From Terriglobia bacterium (GTDB taxonomy: Bacteria; Acidobacteriota; Terriglobia; Terriglobales; Acidobacteriaceae), in contig JAIQFA010000013.1 of assembly GCA_020073525.1 (NCBI GenBank), positions 1 to 64,000 of the forward strand: a DNA stretch of 64,000 nucleotides, in the 5' to 3' direction. This document shows, in pieces, positions 19,204 through 29,277 of this stretch. The notes beneath the pieces are model-generated. The model ran no database searches. It had not been told where the DNA came from and saw nothing but the letters and a program-made list of their open reading frames with translations. A program made the translations under genes and the position numbers. Positions within the stretch are counted from its first letter, which is position 1; each line of letters begins with the position of its first letter.

Positions 19204-22200
19204 TCAAAAAAACACCTTCAGCGCCGCTTGCACTGATCGAGGACCTCCGATCTGGTACAAGGCATTGAATCCGGCACCCCCAGAGCTCTGATCCAGGCTC
19301 CTGCCTAGCATCTGCGTGGACCTCCCAAATTGAGATGTGTTATTGAGATTTCCTATTGGGTTTCCAAAATTGGGGTGATTTAACACGTTGAACATTTCAC
19401 AGCGGAATTGGAGCTTGATCCCTTCGCGAATCGGAAAGTCACGGTGCACCGCAAAGTCCCACTGCGCAGCTCCGAAACCTCTTAGCGCATTGCGCCCTAC
19501 GTCTCCTTGCCGAAGCACCTGTTGTGTGTTGGGATCAATCGGAGGAGTGGTAAACGCAGCGGGATTGAACGCCTTCCCTCCAGGGTACTGTGACTGCGGA
19601 CCATGTAAATAGACGGGCACTCCCGGCACTACGTCGGGTCGCACATCCACGCTTTGCCCTGGATAGGAAAGGGATTGGTAATCAACGTTCACCGGTGGCG
19701 CGGATCGTGCTTGTACTACAGTCTGAAGGGACCAACCACATAGCAGTGCGCATGAAACGCCGGTCGATCTTAAGCCGGGAAGTTGATATGTGACGCCCGC
19801 CGAGACGGAATGCCGAATGTCGAAGTCGGAGGGACCACGACTTCCAAATGCTGGGGAATAAACGTTGGATACTGTACCTGCCGACGAGGCAGAGCCGTCG
19901 TCGATTGAGTGTCCCCACGTATAAGAGACAAGGCTTTCTAGACCGTGTGACAGCCGTTGCCGAAACTGAGCTTGGAAAGCATGATAATCAGACCTGCCTG
20001 CATTTGTAACAAGCGTCGCGGACGAGATGTTCGCGTTCGGCGCGGAAAGACTTTCTGTAGCGATGAGACGCCGACCGACCGCGCCAGTGTACGTGAGAGA
20101 GAAGCTACGTGCCGGTCCTAATGCTCTCTCAACCGCAAGATTCCACTCGACCGTATACGGCAGCTTCAAATCTGGGTCAAGCGCGAACAGACTGGCATTA
20201 GACAGTGAAATCGGCGATGGTGCTATTTGCGCTGGGGTAGGCGGGAATGGGACGAAGAAAGCAAAGCTGTATCCCGCGAACGGATAATAACCGGCCAGCC
20301 CACTACCTACTTCCTGCGTCGCTGTGTCGTAGAACATACCGACACCACCTCGCAGCACGGTCTCTTGACCAGCCTTGTCGATGATTCGGTATGCAAGCCC
20401 GAGCCGAGGCGCAACATTTCCGTATTTGGTGCTGAAAACTGGAGTTCCGGAAGGAGCAATCGCCAACGCCGAGGGATTGCGAAATCCGGTTACGGCAACC
20501 AGTTTAGGTCCAGCCGTGGAAGACGGGCTGAACTCTACGTCCCACCGCAGACCGTAGGTCAGAGTTAATTTCGGCCTAATTCTCCACGTATCTTGACCAA
20601 ACACTCCAAGATCCTGGAACACCAATGCCGTATTTCGGAACGACGCCGTAACGACGTAGAAAAGATTTCCAGACTCAGCTGACGGGACATCCAGGAATCC
20701 CAAAATTTGATCGTACGTCTGCGGGTCAAAGACGGGAAATAGGCGGCGGTAATCAAGTCCAAACTTCAGACTATGCATGCCCTTCTGTACCGACAAATTG
20801 TCAATCCAATTCAGCTGTCGTTGCAAATTATGAGCATTCTTTCCCTGATATAAGCCCCCAGCGCCAATCGAGAAAATGGTAAACGAAAAGAACGATGACT
20901 CTGGGTTCACAGAGTTTGGCAGTAGGCTTGAAATTGCCGGAACCACAGCGCCGCCGAAGGTGGTCAGGCGGTTCCCGCTACTACCTTCCACTCTGCTGTA
21001 GTTGAATCGAAAATCATCTGCAATGGTCGGAGATATTGCCCAATCCGCGCCCACAGTAGCTGTGTGAGTCGTGAGACTCTCGTTAAGATCTGAGCTCGGG
21101 CTTACATATCCTCCGTAGCCGGGCTGGTCTAACTGTGAGGGGGAGTAGTTATATCGTCCAAAGATGTTGAGGCTGGAGCCTACCCTGTGATCAAGCCGTA
21201 GACTGTATGCGTCCAATGTGGAACTGTTTGAGTAGCTAGCGTGAAACTCGGCTATCCCCGTTGCCGGGTCGTCCAAGCCGTTTGGCTGCGGAAATGCGTT
21301 TAGAAGCGGTCGGATTGCGGGGATCGCATTCTGGCGCGCGGACATGTCTGGAACGGTGACCTGCGCCACCTGTGGTAGGCGAAGTCGGAGTCCTTCATAT
21401 GAGATGAAGAAAAAGGTTCGGTTTTTCAGAATCGGACCGCTGAAGGTTCCCCCGAAATCATTCTGCCGCTCCTCCGGCTTTGGCAATCCTGCGTTGTTCG
21501 CAAACCAGTCGTTCGCATCTAGCGCATCATTTCGAAGATAGTCGAACAGCGTTCCGTGAAATTGATTTGTGCCAGAGCGCGTTATGATCGAGATCTGACC
21601 GCCGGGCGTGCGGCCGAATTCCGGCGCGTACGACGAGGTTTGAAGTCGGAATTCCTGCAAAGCGTCCACAGAAACCAAGCTGTTCGTTCCGCCCATAAGG
21701 CTGAAACCACCGACTGAACCTGCAAGTCCCTGCGCGGGGGTGGCAAGTGGACTTGTTCCAATGTTGGCGCTAGCCCCGTCTATCGTCCAATAGTTTGCGG
21801 TAGCGCGCTGACCGTTGACGCTGAACTGGCCGTAGTCGTAACCAGTAGTTGTAGCTGCGACGACCCCTGGAGTCAGCTGAATCAGCGTCTGGAAGCTCCT
21901 GCCATTCAACGGCAAATTCTCCGCAAACTGCCGATCAACAACAGTGCTCACGGACGCGTCCGTGGTGTTGATGGGAGTCGCATCCGCGGTAACCGTTATC
22001 GATTCCGATATCGCGCCGACGGTTAAGGAGAAATTCTCTGCAAGCTCATCCTGCACGTGCAGGGTGAGGCCCTGCTTGATCAAAACCCGGAAGCCGGTGG
22101 CTCCCGCCGCCACGCGGTAAGTCCCGGGATGAACTCCGGGAAAGACATATAAGCCGACGCCATTAGTCTTGGTTCGTTGCTCCACGTTGGTTTGTGTATT

Positions 22201-22338
22201 CGTGAGCACGACCTCGGCTCCGACGATAGCGGCGCCGCTGGGATCGCTCACACGTCCTGAAAGCGTTGCAGACTCGCTTTGTGCCAGGCAGAGGCCCGAC
22301 AGCGCGAGTACCGAGAACAACACAAACCATTTCGTCAT
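19204..22338 (-). CDS. Oar-like TonB-dependent receptor, cassette II
   Basis: 1044 residues, GGAGAGG before the ATG, signal peptide WFVLFSVLALSGLCLAQ. An N-terminal carboxypeptidase-regulatory-like Ig domain (ATLSGRVSDPSGAAIVGAEVVLTNTQTNVEQ) precedes the plug (NTTDASVSTVVDRQFAENLPLNGRSFQTLIQLTPGVV) and a barrel ending VQAALKVFF. It is the most divergent of the four receptors; for example it lacks the IPGLYNGKDKTFFFFSYEG tract, with a shorter ILKNRTFFFISYEG instead. It is also the one paired with the isopeptidase-like S9 protein. Divergence together with a different partner enzyme suggests a different ligand, possibly a peptide (inference). Confidence 0.87.
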   Translation of the reverse strand: MTKWFVLFSVLALSGLCLAQSESATLSGRVSDPSGAAIVGAEVVLTNTQTNVEQRTKTNGVGLYVFPGVHPGTYRVAAGATGFRVLIKQGLTLHVQDELAENFSLTVGAISESITVTADATPINTTDASVSTVVDRQFAENLPLNGRSFQTLIQLTPGVVAATTTGYDYGQFSVNGQRATANYWTIDGASANIGTSPLATPAQGLAGSVGGFSLMGGTNSLVSVDALQEFRLQTSSYAPEFGRTPGGQISIITRSGTNQFHGTLFDYLRNDALDANDWFANNAGLPKPEERQNDFGGTFSGPILKNRTFFFISYEGLRLRLPQVAQVTVPDMSARQNAIPAIRPLLNAFPQPNGLDDPATGIAEFHASYSNSSTLDAYSLRLDHRVGSSLNIFGRYNYSPSQLDQPGYGGYVSPSSDLNESLTTHTATVGADWAISPTIADDFRFNYSRVEGSSGNRLTTFGGAVVPAISSLLPNSVNPESSFFSFTIFSIGAGGLYQGKNAHNLQRQLNWIDNLSVQKGMHSLKFGLDYRRLFPVFDPQTYDQILGFLDVPSAESGNLFYVVTASFRNTALVFQDLGVFGQDTWRIRPKLTLTYGLRWDVEFSPSSTAGPKLVAVTGFRNPSALAIAPSGTPVFSTKYGNVAPRLGLAYRIIDKAGQETVLRGGVGMFYDTATQEVGSGLAGYYPFAGYSFAFFVPFPPTPAQIAPSPISLSNASLFALDPDLKLPYTVEWNLAVERALGPARSFSLTYTGAVGRRLIATESLSAPNANISSATLVTNAGRSDYHAFQAQFRQRLSHGLESLVSYTWGHSIDDGSASSAGTVSNVYSPAFGSRGPSDFDIRHSVSAGVTYQLPGLRSTGVSCALLCGWSLQTVVQARSAPPVNVDYQSLSYPGQSVDVRPDVVPGVPVYLHGPQSQYPGGKAFNPAAFTTPPIDPNTQQVLRQGDVGRNALRGFGAAQWDFAVHRDFPIREGIKLQFRCEMFNVLNHPNFGNPIGNLNNTSQFGRSTQMLGRSLDQSSGGAGFNALYQIGGPRSVQAALKVFF

Positions 22339-22441
22339 ATGCTTTTCCTCTCCAATTGCCTGATGAGCAATACCACCGAGTGGAAAGGAATGTGCCGAGG
22401 CAGGAGAGAAATATTACAACTCGATGAACGAACCCAGAAAA

Positions 22442-23713
22442 TCACGGATGATTGATGGGATTGCGCAGGTACGCGTACATCAACTTCTTCCCGCTGGGCT
22501 TCTTGGTTCCGCCGTGGGGTTCCAGCGTCACAAAGACGGAATCGATGGCCTCCAAGAGATTCGGGTCCTCCACCTTAAGTGCCCAGCGCGACTGCTTTTG
22601 GTCGTCAATATAGAAGATGCCAAGGTTCAGAGCTGCCCGGCCGCCGTCGGCTCGCTGGCCCCACGCCTGAAAAGAAGCGTTCTTCAAATTGGCGGAATTG
22701 AGGTCGTAAGCATAGAAGATCAAGCGCTTCCCTTCGGTCAGGAAGATGCGCCCGAAAGGCCGAGACTCGCCGTGGGCAGTCTGATCATGCACGTCGATGA
22801 TATGAAGGTTACGGGCGCCCATCACGTCGCGGATGTCGCGGCCGTCAGCCAGGAGTTGCTGTTCACGATCTAGGGCTACCTTTTGCGCGCTCAGCTGATC
22901 GGAAAGCTCGGAGATGCGGTACTGTTGGGCCACCAGGCCGGCTTCCTTCTGAGAAGCGTCTGCCCGCAACGCCTCCATTTGCCCACGAAGCGTTGCAAGT
23001 TCACTATCTTTATTCTGGGCATCCTGAACGACGTTTGCTTTTTCTGATTCGAGCTGCGCAACCTGTGCTTCCAAAACTCGGAGCGATCGAACGTCCCGCT
23101 GATGTTCGGCATCGAGCTGGGCGGTGCGCTCATGGGCAGCGTCGAGCTGCTGCTGCAAAGACGCGTCCGGTTTGGCCTCCGATTGTGGATCGGAGGCATG
23201 GCTGAGCTGTTGTTTCAAGCGGGCTGCATCACTCTGCGCTTCGTACAAACTGGAAGTTAACCCTTCCACTTGGTGACGACGCGCCGCATCGTGGCGTACA
23301 AACACCACGCCGACGACTCCAACTGCAAGCAACGTCGCTACAATTGTCACTTGCGACAGCCGTGCTCGCATCGACCAAACAACGTCGCCCAGCCATTCAG
23401 CGGCCCTGGTATGGCGGTGAATTGTTCCAGCCATCGCCTCCGGGGAGATGTGAAATCCTTCGTTGGCAACCTTTGCGAATGTTGCCTGACGAAGGACTGT
23501 TGTGACTTCCGCAGTTGCTTTTCTCAGCGAGCGAACGGAGCTGCGATCTGCGGTCGGCAGATGCTCGCCAGTTAGGGCAACGAAATCAGCATAAGCAACT
23601 CTGCACTCCGGGCATTGACGGAGGTGCCGTTCCAGCTCCGTCCATTCCTCAGACGACACCTCGCCGAGCACCGCAAGGCTGCACAGTTCTTCGAAGTGTT
23701 CATGTCTGGACAT
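22442..23713 (-). CDS. Membrane anti-sigma factor, cassette II
   Basis: 423 residues from the ATG at 23713 (CAGGAGACG upstream); the longer ORF-track start runs into the sigma gene. Zinc finger LERHLRQCPECRVAY, membrane helix VTIVATLLAVGVVGVVFV, then a coiled coil (QLDAAHERTAQLDAEHQRDVRSL...) and an RskA-like C-terminal domain (MGARNLHIIDVHDQTAHGE, PFGRIFLTEGKRLIFYAYDL, VFVTLEPHGGTKKPSGKK). It ends INHP. The start overlaps the sigma stop by 14 bases, indicating translational coupling and a fixed sigma:anti-sigma ratio. Confidence 0.82.
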   Translation of the reverse strand: MSRHEHFEELCSLAVLGEVSSEEWTELERHLRQCPECRVAYADFVALTGEHLPTADRSSVRSLRKATAEVTTVLRQATFAKVANEGFHISPEAMAGTIHRHTRAAEWLGDVVWSMRARLSQVTIVATLLAVGVVGVVFVRHDAARRHQVEGLTSSLYEAQSDAARLKQQLSHASDPQSEAKPDASLQQQLDAAHERTAQLDAEHQRDVRSLRVLEAQVAQLESEKANVVQDAQNKDSELATLRGQMEALRADASQKEAGLVAQQYRISELSDQLSAQKVALDREQQLLADGRDIRDVMGARNLHIIDVHDQTAHGESRPFGRIFLTEGKRLIFYAYDLNSANLKNASFQAWGQRADGGRAALNLGIFYIDDQKQSRWALKVEDPNLLEAIDSVFVTLEPHGGTKKPSGKKLMYAYLRNPINHP

Positions 23714-24362
23714 CAAACGTCTCCTGTGCTGCCGGCATGGGCTCGCGACTGTTCTTCTGCCGCAGCAGCGCACGCATCTTGCTAATCCCTCGGTAATAGC
23801 GATGTCGCACACTCGCGAAGCTGTCGCCCGTCCGCTCGGCTACGTCTTTCATGGATAAACCTTCGAAGTACACCAACTCGATGACGCGCCTCTGCGCCGC
23901 GTCCAAAGCTCCGAGCATCTGCCGTGCGAGTCGCTGCGACTCTTGGGATGTGAGCGTTTGTGGCAGGCCAATTTCGGCGGACGGGCAGTTTTCCAGATCT
24001 CCGAGATCGGCCAGGACGTGCGCATTCCGGAATTTGAGACTGCGGCGGCGATTCAGACTGCGCCGGTATGTGGAGCGAATGACCCACATCTTAGCAGTAC
24101 CCTTGGCGGCATCGAATCGTGCCGCGGTCCGGCACAACTCCACAAAAATCTCCTGGGTAAGATCCTCGGCCTCGGTGTGGTCTTGTACAATTTTGGCGGC
24201 GATGTTGAGTACCAGACGAGAATAGCGGTCGAATAGGACTGCCACAGCGTCGCCGTGACCCGCCGCGAGATGGAGCATGATTTTCTCGTCTGATAGATCG
24301 GCGAGCTCCTGATAGGCTAAGCCGCAAGGCTCACGCACTTCTTCATCCGCGGACACGGGCAT
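23700..24362 (-). CDS. ECF RNA polymerase sigma factor, cassette II
   Basis: 220 residues from the ATG at 24362, which has TAGGAG upstream; the ORF track begins at a GTG 36 bases earlier. Region 2: FDRYSRLVLNIAAKIVQDHTEAEDLTQEIFVELC and FDAAKGTAKMWVIRSTYRRSLNRRR. Region 4: LDAAQRRVIELVYFEGLSMKDVAERTGDSFASVRHRYYRGISKMRALL. It sits upstream of and overlapping its anti-sigma gene. It likely controls the receptor and S9 peptidase of the same cassette, by analogy with ECF-receptor loci. Confidence 0.88.
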   Translation of the reverse strand: MPVSADEEVREPCGLAYQELADLSDEKIMLHLAAGHGDAVAVLFDRYSRLVLNIAAKIVQDHTEAEDLTQEIFVELCRTAARFDAAKGTAKMWVIRSTYRRSLNRRRSLKFRNAHVLADLGDLENCPSAEIGLPQTLTSQESQRLARQMLGALDAAQRRVIELVYFEGLSMKDVAERTGDSFASVRHRYYRGISKMRALLRQKNSREPMPAAQETFDVQT

Positions 24363-24667
24363 GTCGCCTAGACTCCTAATGCCGGGAGTGTACACCACGG
24401 AGCTTGGCGATTTAAACGGTATATTTGCTGCTGAACGCTGCTAGAATTTCTCATTTTTCTGCGGCACAAACTGGTCACGTGGCGGGTATTTCTTAGCAGT
24501 GAGTGTAATTCTTATCCGGACGAATGGCCCGAGGGGCTGCAGCGAAACACCTGTCGAAGCCCTCCTTGTTGGGCCGAATTAGCACAGCCGGTGCAATGCT
24601 TACAGAACCCTTTGCAGCAGCCGAAAGGCTCTATCTCGTACGCATTTGGCACACTCACTTCGTCGGC

Positions 24668-25027
24668 TCACGGGTTCTCTTCTGATGCTGACGCAGCCGT
24701 TTCCGGCTCCTGCGCCTTACTCCACCGCTGTAGTGCCATCAGCACAGGACGCAGTGTCGTTCCTTTGGCGGTGAGCTTGTACTCCACCGTCGGCGGTATG
24801 GTGGGATATTGCGTGCGGTGGATGATCCCATCCGCCTGCAGCTGACGCAGTTCGTAAGTGAGAGTTCCGCGGTGAACCCCGGGCAATAAGCGGCGCAACT
24901 CCCCGAAGCGCTTGGTGCCCCCAAAAAGATGGCAGATGATCTTTACCTTCCATTTCCCGGCGATCACGTCCACGCTCCGCGCGAGGCCCGCTGCTTGGCA
25001 ATCAAAGAGAGTTGACTTCACTTTCAT
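24668..25027 (-). CDS. HxlR-family winged-helix transcriptional regulator
   Basis: 119 residues from the ATG at 25027 (MKVKSTLFDCQAAGLARSVDVIAGKWKVKIICHLF); the ORF-track extension overlaps the M16 peptidase. HxlR features are complete: Cys near the start, the GKWKVKIICHLFGGTKRFGELRRLLPGVHRGTLTYELRQLQADGIIHR recognition winged helix, and YPTIPPTVEYKLTAKGTTLRPVL. Such proteins often sense reactive or electrophilic compounds through the Cys. It is 34 bases downstream of the M16 peptidase gene and probably in its transcript. The 305 bases upstream of its stop, toward cassette II, hold nothing recognised. Confidence 0.85.
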   Translation of the reverse strand: MKVKSTLFDCQAAGLARSVDVIAGKWKVKIICHLFGGTKRFGELRRLLPGVHRGTLTYELRQLQADGIIHRTQYPTIPPTVEYKLTAKGTTLRPVLMALQRWSKAQEPETAASASEENP

Positions 25028-25061
25028 GCCCAGACGTGAGGAACCTTGCTTCGAATTTTCC

Positions 25062-27836
25062 TCATCTGGCAACCCTTGCGAAGTCGCCTGCGGAGACGAA
25101 GACCAGCTTGCTGGGGTCGATGAATTGCCGCATCGCCTGGGTGATCTCCCTCGGGTCGAGAGAGCGGATCTTGTTTTCATACCGCTCATCCCAGTGGAAG
25201 TCGCGCCCCACGAACAGGTAGTCCGCCAGGGTTCCGGCGATGCTTCCGTCATCCGATCGATCCACTTGCCGGGATTGCAGGTATCCGGACTTCGCGGCTG
25301 TAAGTTCTTCTTCGGTGAACCCTTCCGCCAAGGCTCGCGACAATTCTTCTTCGACAGCTTTGGCTACCTTAGGTTCATTCTGGGGTGCCGTAATCGCCGA
25401 TACTCGAAACGAGCCGGCCTTATCCAGCGAGTCAGCCTGGATGCCCGACTGTACGCCATAGCTCAGACCCTCTTTCTGGCGAATGCGGGTGGCAAGCCGC
25501 GAATTGAGGAACCCGCCGCCCAACATGTAATTTCCAAGCACCAGGGCAGGGTAGCTGGGATCGTCATCCCTCAGCTCTAGGTTCGTGCCGGCAACGAAGA
25601 CTGCATTTTCCTTGTCGGGGGTTTCGAAGGATTCTTTTTTGCCCGCGACAGGCTTGTAAATTCGCGGAACTCGTTCATAAGCCGTTGGGCTCTTCCAGTT
25701 GCCGAATAGTTCCTTCATCAGCTTGGTGACGTCACTCTGGTCAAAGTCGCCCACGAAGGCCGCTTCCGCCGAACCGATGCCGTAGAAACCCCGGTAGAAC
25801 TTCTTGACGTTGTCGAGCGTCGTCGCCTTCACTTGTTCCAATGACTCGTCGATGGTCGCGACATAGAGCACGTGGCCCGGTGGATACGGGGACAAGGCAC
25901 GCCGCAGAGCAAGCCCGGCGATTGTGTTGGGCTCTGTTCGCGAACTCTCAATGCCTAATAGAGTTTGACGCTTGATCTCGTCGAATTCCTTCTCCGGGAA
26001 GATCGGCTGCTGCAAGACCTCTGCGGCCAGACGCAGCGCCACCGGCAAATGCTCTCGATCGGTGAGGATGGAAACATTGACACCCGTAGCACCGCCTCGG
26101 ACCGACATCTGGGTCTTGCTTTCCGTCAGGGCGTCCCGCAACTGGGTCATGTCGTGCTTGGCCGTCCCCCGCATCAGCAGACTCCCGGCGAACTGGGCGG
26201 CAAACACCTTGTCTCTAAGCGATTTCTCGTTCCCAAAGTGAATCTGGAAGACAACGTTCACTAGGTTGCCCCGGGTCTTCTTGGGCAGAAAGGCCAGCTT
26301 GATCGCTCCCACCGAAGTCCGAGTGGTTCGGGCTTCGATATTCGCTGGTGTGAATTCGAACTGCTCCCCCGCCGACGCCGCTTTGTCGCCCGTGTACCCT
26401 TTCAGCACCGTCGCGTAGTCTGGCACCGTGGGGATCGCTGCCCTCACCGGCTTTTCTTCCGGAATGAACGTGCCTATCGTCAGGTTGGATGGAATCAGGT
26501 ACTGCGTCGCTACCCGTTGGAGGTCCTGCAGCGAGACCTTCTTCGTCTGGTCGCGTTCCCAGAAAAGCAGCCGCCAATCTCCCACGGCTACGGCTTCGCT
26601 GAGGTTTCCGCCAAGCGTTGGTGCATCGGTCATCGCCTTCTCAAAGAAATCCAGATAACGGGCGCGGGCACGGTCGAGCTCGGCTTGTGTGATCGGGTCA
26701 CTGGGAATGCCCTGCGCAACCTTGAGCAGCTCTTCGCGGGCCGCCTGCAGGTTGCCATCCTTCGGCACCATCGCAAAGAACTGCATGGTTCCCGGATCGT
26801 GCATACTGGCCAGCTGGGCCCCCGCCCGGACTGCCAGTTTGGTATCCACCAATCGCTTCCGCAGTCGGCCCGACGCAGAATCCGAAAGAATATCGGTCAG
26901 CATGTTTAGCGCGATCGTATCCAGGTGTCCGTCGGGAGGTATGTGGTAAGCCGCAATGACGGCCTGCATGTCACCCACGCGTCGCAGTTCAACTTCCCGT
27001 TGTCCATCCTGGGTTGGCTCTTCTGTGTATGGTTGAGGAACTGTGCGCGTGGGTTTCGGGATGGAGCCAAACTTCTGCTGGATGAGCGACAGCGTCTTGC
27101 CCTCATCGAATTTCCCGGCGACGATCAGCACCGCATTATCTGGTTGGTAATAAGTCTTGTAGAACGCCTGCAAGTGCTCAATCGGCACCTTCTCGATGTC
27201 CGACCGTGCCCCGATGGTCGGGTGGCTGTAGTTGTGCCAGATATATGCCGTCTCCAGTACGCGCTCACTCAGAACTGTGATTGGGTTGTTCTCCCCACTC
27301 TCAAACTCGTTGCGCACGACCGTCATCTCGCTATCGAGATCCTTCTTCGCGATAAACGAATTCACCATGCGGTCCGCTTCAAGACTGAGCGCCCAGTCCA
27401 AATTTTCGTCTGTGGCTGCGAAGGCCTCAAAATAGTTCGTCCGATCGGTATTGGTCGTTCCATTCGGCTGGGCGCCATGCTTCGATAGTTCATCCGGAAC
27501 GTTGGGATGAGACGGCGTTCCCTTGAACATCAAGTGCTCCAGCAGATGGGCCATGCCGGTCTCGCCGTAGCTTTCGTTGCGCGAGCCTACAAGGTACGTG
27601 ATGTTCACGTACGCGACCGGCTTCGAGGAATCCGGAACGGACAGCACCCGAAGTCCATTCGAGAGCTGGTACTCGGTCACTCCTTCAACCGACGTGATCC
27701 TCTCAACACCCGAGGGAAGGACCGGGAGGTCCTGCGCCGAGAGCGCCACCGCGGAAAGAAAAAACGCGAACAGTACGACGAAGATTCTTCTGAACTTGGC
27801 AAGGTCACTGTGAGCTGCTGGGCTGACTGTGTTCAC
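25062..27836 (-). CDS. Exported M16-family zinc metallopeptidase (fused two-domain)
   Basis: 924 residues with a signal peptide (IFVVLFAFFLSAVALSAQ). The first M16 domain has the inverted zinc motif HLLEH (GMAHLLEHLMFKGT) with a downstream Glu in TVVRNEFESGEN. The second, inactive-type M16 domain includes VAFVGDFDQSDVTKL and the R/Y pair region RIRQKEGLSYGVQSG that completes the active-site chamber. The combined length and fusion match the PqqL/YmxG-like periplasmic processing peptidases. The start is a GTG with GAGAAGAA upstream. The gene lies downstream of a LolA-like gene. Its substrate is unknown, and a role in peptide turnover alongside the S9 enzymes is only a guess. Confidence 0.88.
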   Translation of the reverse strand: MNTVSPAAHSDLAKFRRIFVVLFAFFLSAVALSAQDLPVLPSGVERITSVEGVTEYQLSNGLRVLSVPDSSKPVAYVNITYLVGSRNESYGETGMAHLLEHLMFKGTPSHPNVPDELSKHGAQPNGTTNTDRTNYFEAFAATDENLDWALSLEADRMVNSFIAKKDLDSEMTVVRNEFESGENNPITVLSERVLETAYIWHNYSHPTIGARSDIEKVPIEHLQAFYKTYYQPDNAVLIVAGKFDEGKTLSLIQQKFGSIPKPTRTVPQPYTEEPTQDGQREVELRRVGDMQAVIAAYHIPPDGHLDTIALNMLTDILSDSASGRLRKRLVDTKLAVRAGAQLASMHDPGTMQFFAMVPKDGNLQAAREELLKVAQGIPSDPITQAELDRARARYLDFFEKAMTDAPTLGGNLSEAVAVGDWRLLFWERDQTKKVSLQDLQRVATQYLIPSNLTIGTFIPEEKPVRAAIPTVPDYATVLKGYTGDKAASAGEQFEFTPANIEARTTRTSVGAIKLAFLPKKTRGNLVNVVFQIHFGNEKSLRDKVFAAQFAGSLLMRGTAKHDMTQLRDALTESKTQMSVRGGATGVNVSILTDREHLPVALRLAAEVLQQPIFPEKEFDEIKRQTLLGIESSRTEPNTIAGLALRRALSPYPPGHVLYVATIDESLEQVKATTLDNVKKFYRGFYGIGSAEAAFVGDFDQSDVTKLMKELFGNWKSPTAYERVPRIYKPVAGKKESFETPDKENAVFVAGTNLELRDDDPSYPALVLGNYMLGGGFLNSRLATRIRQKEGLSYGVQSGIQADSLDKAGSFRVSAITAPQNEPKVAKAVEEELSRALAEGFTEEELTAAKSGYLQSRQVDRSDDGSIAGTLADYLFVGRDFHWDERYENKIRSLDPREITQAMRQFIDPSKLVFVSAGDFARVAR

Positions 27837-27907
27837 TTCTTCTCATGTGTATCTGGGTGTCGGGAAACGGTGGCTTTCAGGTCTTCTTGATCTTTCGACT
27901 CTGCCGG

Positions 27908-28753
27908 CTAGAAGTTATTCTGGGAGACGCTTTCGAACGAACTGTCCCACTGGTATTCCTGTTCTTTGCTTTGTGGAGTCACGGTATAGCGCACGACCCA
28001 ATGTCGCGGCAGCGTCAAACCCTCAACCGGGCGGAAGTCATCAAACCGCTCTTCCAGGGTCTGCTGGGTCTCGTCGGTTCCTTCCGAGGCCAATCCGGAG
28101 GAATTTCGGATCGTGAGCGTATAGACGGTCATCACATGGCGGTAGGTCGCTGGATCGAAATACAGATGGATGGACATCTCCTCGTTCGCACGGCTTTTTC
28201 CGGTCAGATACCTCAGGTCATGCAGCGGGCGGCCGTCGATCTTGTGCATTCCCTCATATTTGAGCTTTGCTCCGCTCTGGAACGCGTCCAGCAGAAGCCA
28301 TCCGGTAGAGAGAGCGCCTCCAAACAGGCCATCGTGCAGCAGTTCATCGTGTAAATAAAGGAAGGTGCCGAGATTCGACCGGCTGGTTGCATCGATCATC
28401 CCAACCATCACCTTCTGGCCATCGAAGACGAGCTGTTCCCCTGGATACTGCGACACGGCAAACTTGAAGGAGCATTTGAACTTATGCCCCTGGGAGACAA
28501 CCGAGCTAGCCCCCTCGACATGAAGATTGCGATTGATGATTTCGCTGAAGACGACCTTCCCCTGTGACATCCGGGACTTGGCAGCCGCCCGGTTTTCCGG
28601 TGAACCGATGGATTGAAGATGTTTGGCAACCAGCTCTTCCGCGGAGATCTTCGCGTCCTTCGCGGATACCAGCGTCACTGCGGCGAACACAACACCTAAC
28701 ACTTTCGCGGCGGCTCGAAGATTCGTTGTCACTGGTTCGGTTGGCCTAGGCAA
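27908..28753 (-). CDS. LolA/outer-membrane lipoprotein-sorting-like periplasmic protein
   Basis: About 281 residues with a signal peptide (AAKVLGVVFAAVTLVSA). After SAEELVAKHLQSIGSPENRAAAKSRMSQGKV comes a beta-rich LolA/LppX-like region with VFDGQKV, YEGMHKIDGRPLHDLRYLTGKS, IHLYFDPATYRHVMTVYTL and LPRHWVVRYT. This order fits acidobacterial proteins distantly related to LolA; lipoprotein carriage is not proven. The assigned start is a TTG with weak support, and an in-frame GTG (VTTNLRAAAKV) a few codons later is an alternative. A fragment of a paralogue is present at about 15790-15900. Confidence 0.65.
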   Translation of the reverse strand: MPRPTEPVTTNLRAAAKVLGVVFAAVTLVSAKDAKISAEELVAKHLQSIGSPENRAAAKSRMSQGKVVFSEIINRNLHVEGASSVVSQGHKFKCSFKFAVSQYPGEQLVFDGQKVMVGMIDATSRSNLGTFLYLHDELLHDGLFGGALSTGWLLLDAFQSGAKLKYEGMHKIDGRPLHDLRYLTGKSRANEEMSIHLYFDPATYRHVMTVYTLTIRNSSGLASEGTDETQQTLEERFDDFRPVEGLTLPRHWVVRYTVTPQSKEQEYQWDSSFESVSQNNF

Positions 28754-28969
28754 TGTCAGCTGGGTAGAGCAATGGCTGGGTCAGTCTGGAAATCCGATGA
28801 CAATTTCGCCGCTCCGCCAGCCCGCCGTGTGGGCAACACACTAACTCTTAGTAATACGCTGCAAACGAGGCTTTTGTACCACCGCGTGTCGCCAATATTT
28901 TCGAAAATTAACTGGGTTTCGCCTCGTGATGGGCTCGGACATCCAGCGCCGCAGCGGAGGTCGACGATG

Positions 28970-29160
28970 TCAGAGGACAATCGCGGATGGGTCGCGTCGA
29001 TCGTTCTTCGCCATCGCCACGTGCACCGACTTCGTTGCCTCCGCTGCCCAATCGGGCGCTGGTTTCAACTCGGGCAACGGCGAAACCTCTTTTCCAGCGG
29101 CCTTCACTGTACCGAGGACGGCCTGCTGCTCCGCGTTGTTCTTGTTGGCCTTGCCACCGA
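28970..29160 (-). pseudogene. Degenerate dispersed repeat, element A copy 2 (start-less gene fragment)
   Basis: The minus strand reads ...GGKANKNNAEQQAVLGTVKAAGKEVSPLPELKPAPDWAAEATKSVHVAMAKNDRRDPSAIVL and stops at 28970. There is no start codon after the preceding in-frame stop, so the 5' end is lost. Sequence similar to 7355-7592 continues to about 28850. The rest of the 28754-29277 gap has no gene I can support. The repeat lies just beyond the end of cassette III. Confidence 0.5.
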
Positions 29161-29277
29161 TGCACGAATCGTTTTCACTTTTTACGGTTCATTCAGGTAC
29201 CCGCCTTTGCTCCGGCCAGCGACAACATGTACGTAGAGATGGAGTTGATGGCTGGTAGATCCCTCTTCACACGACGA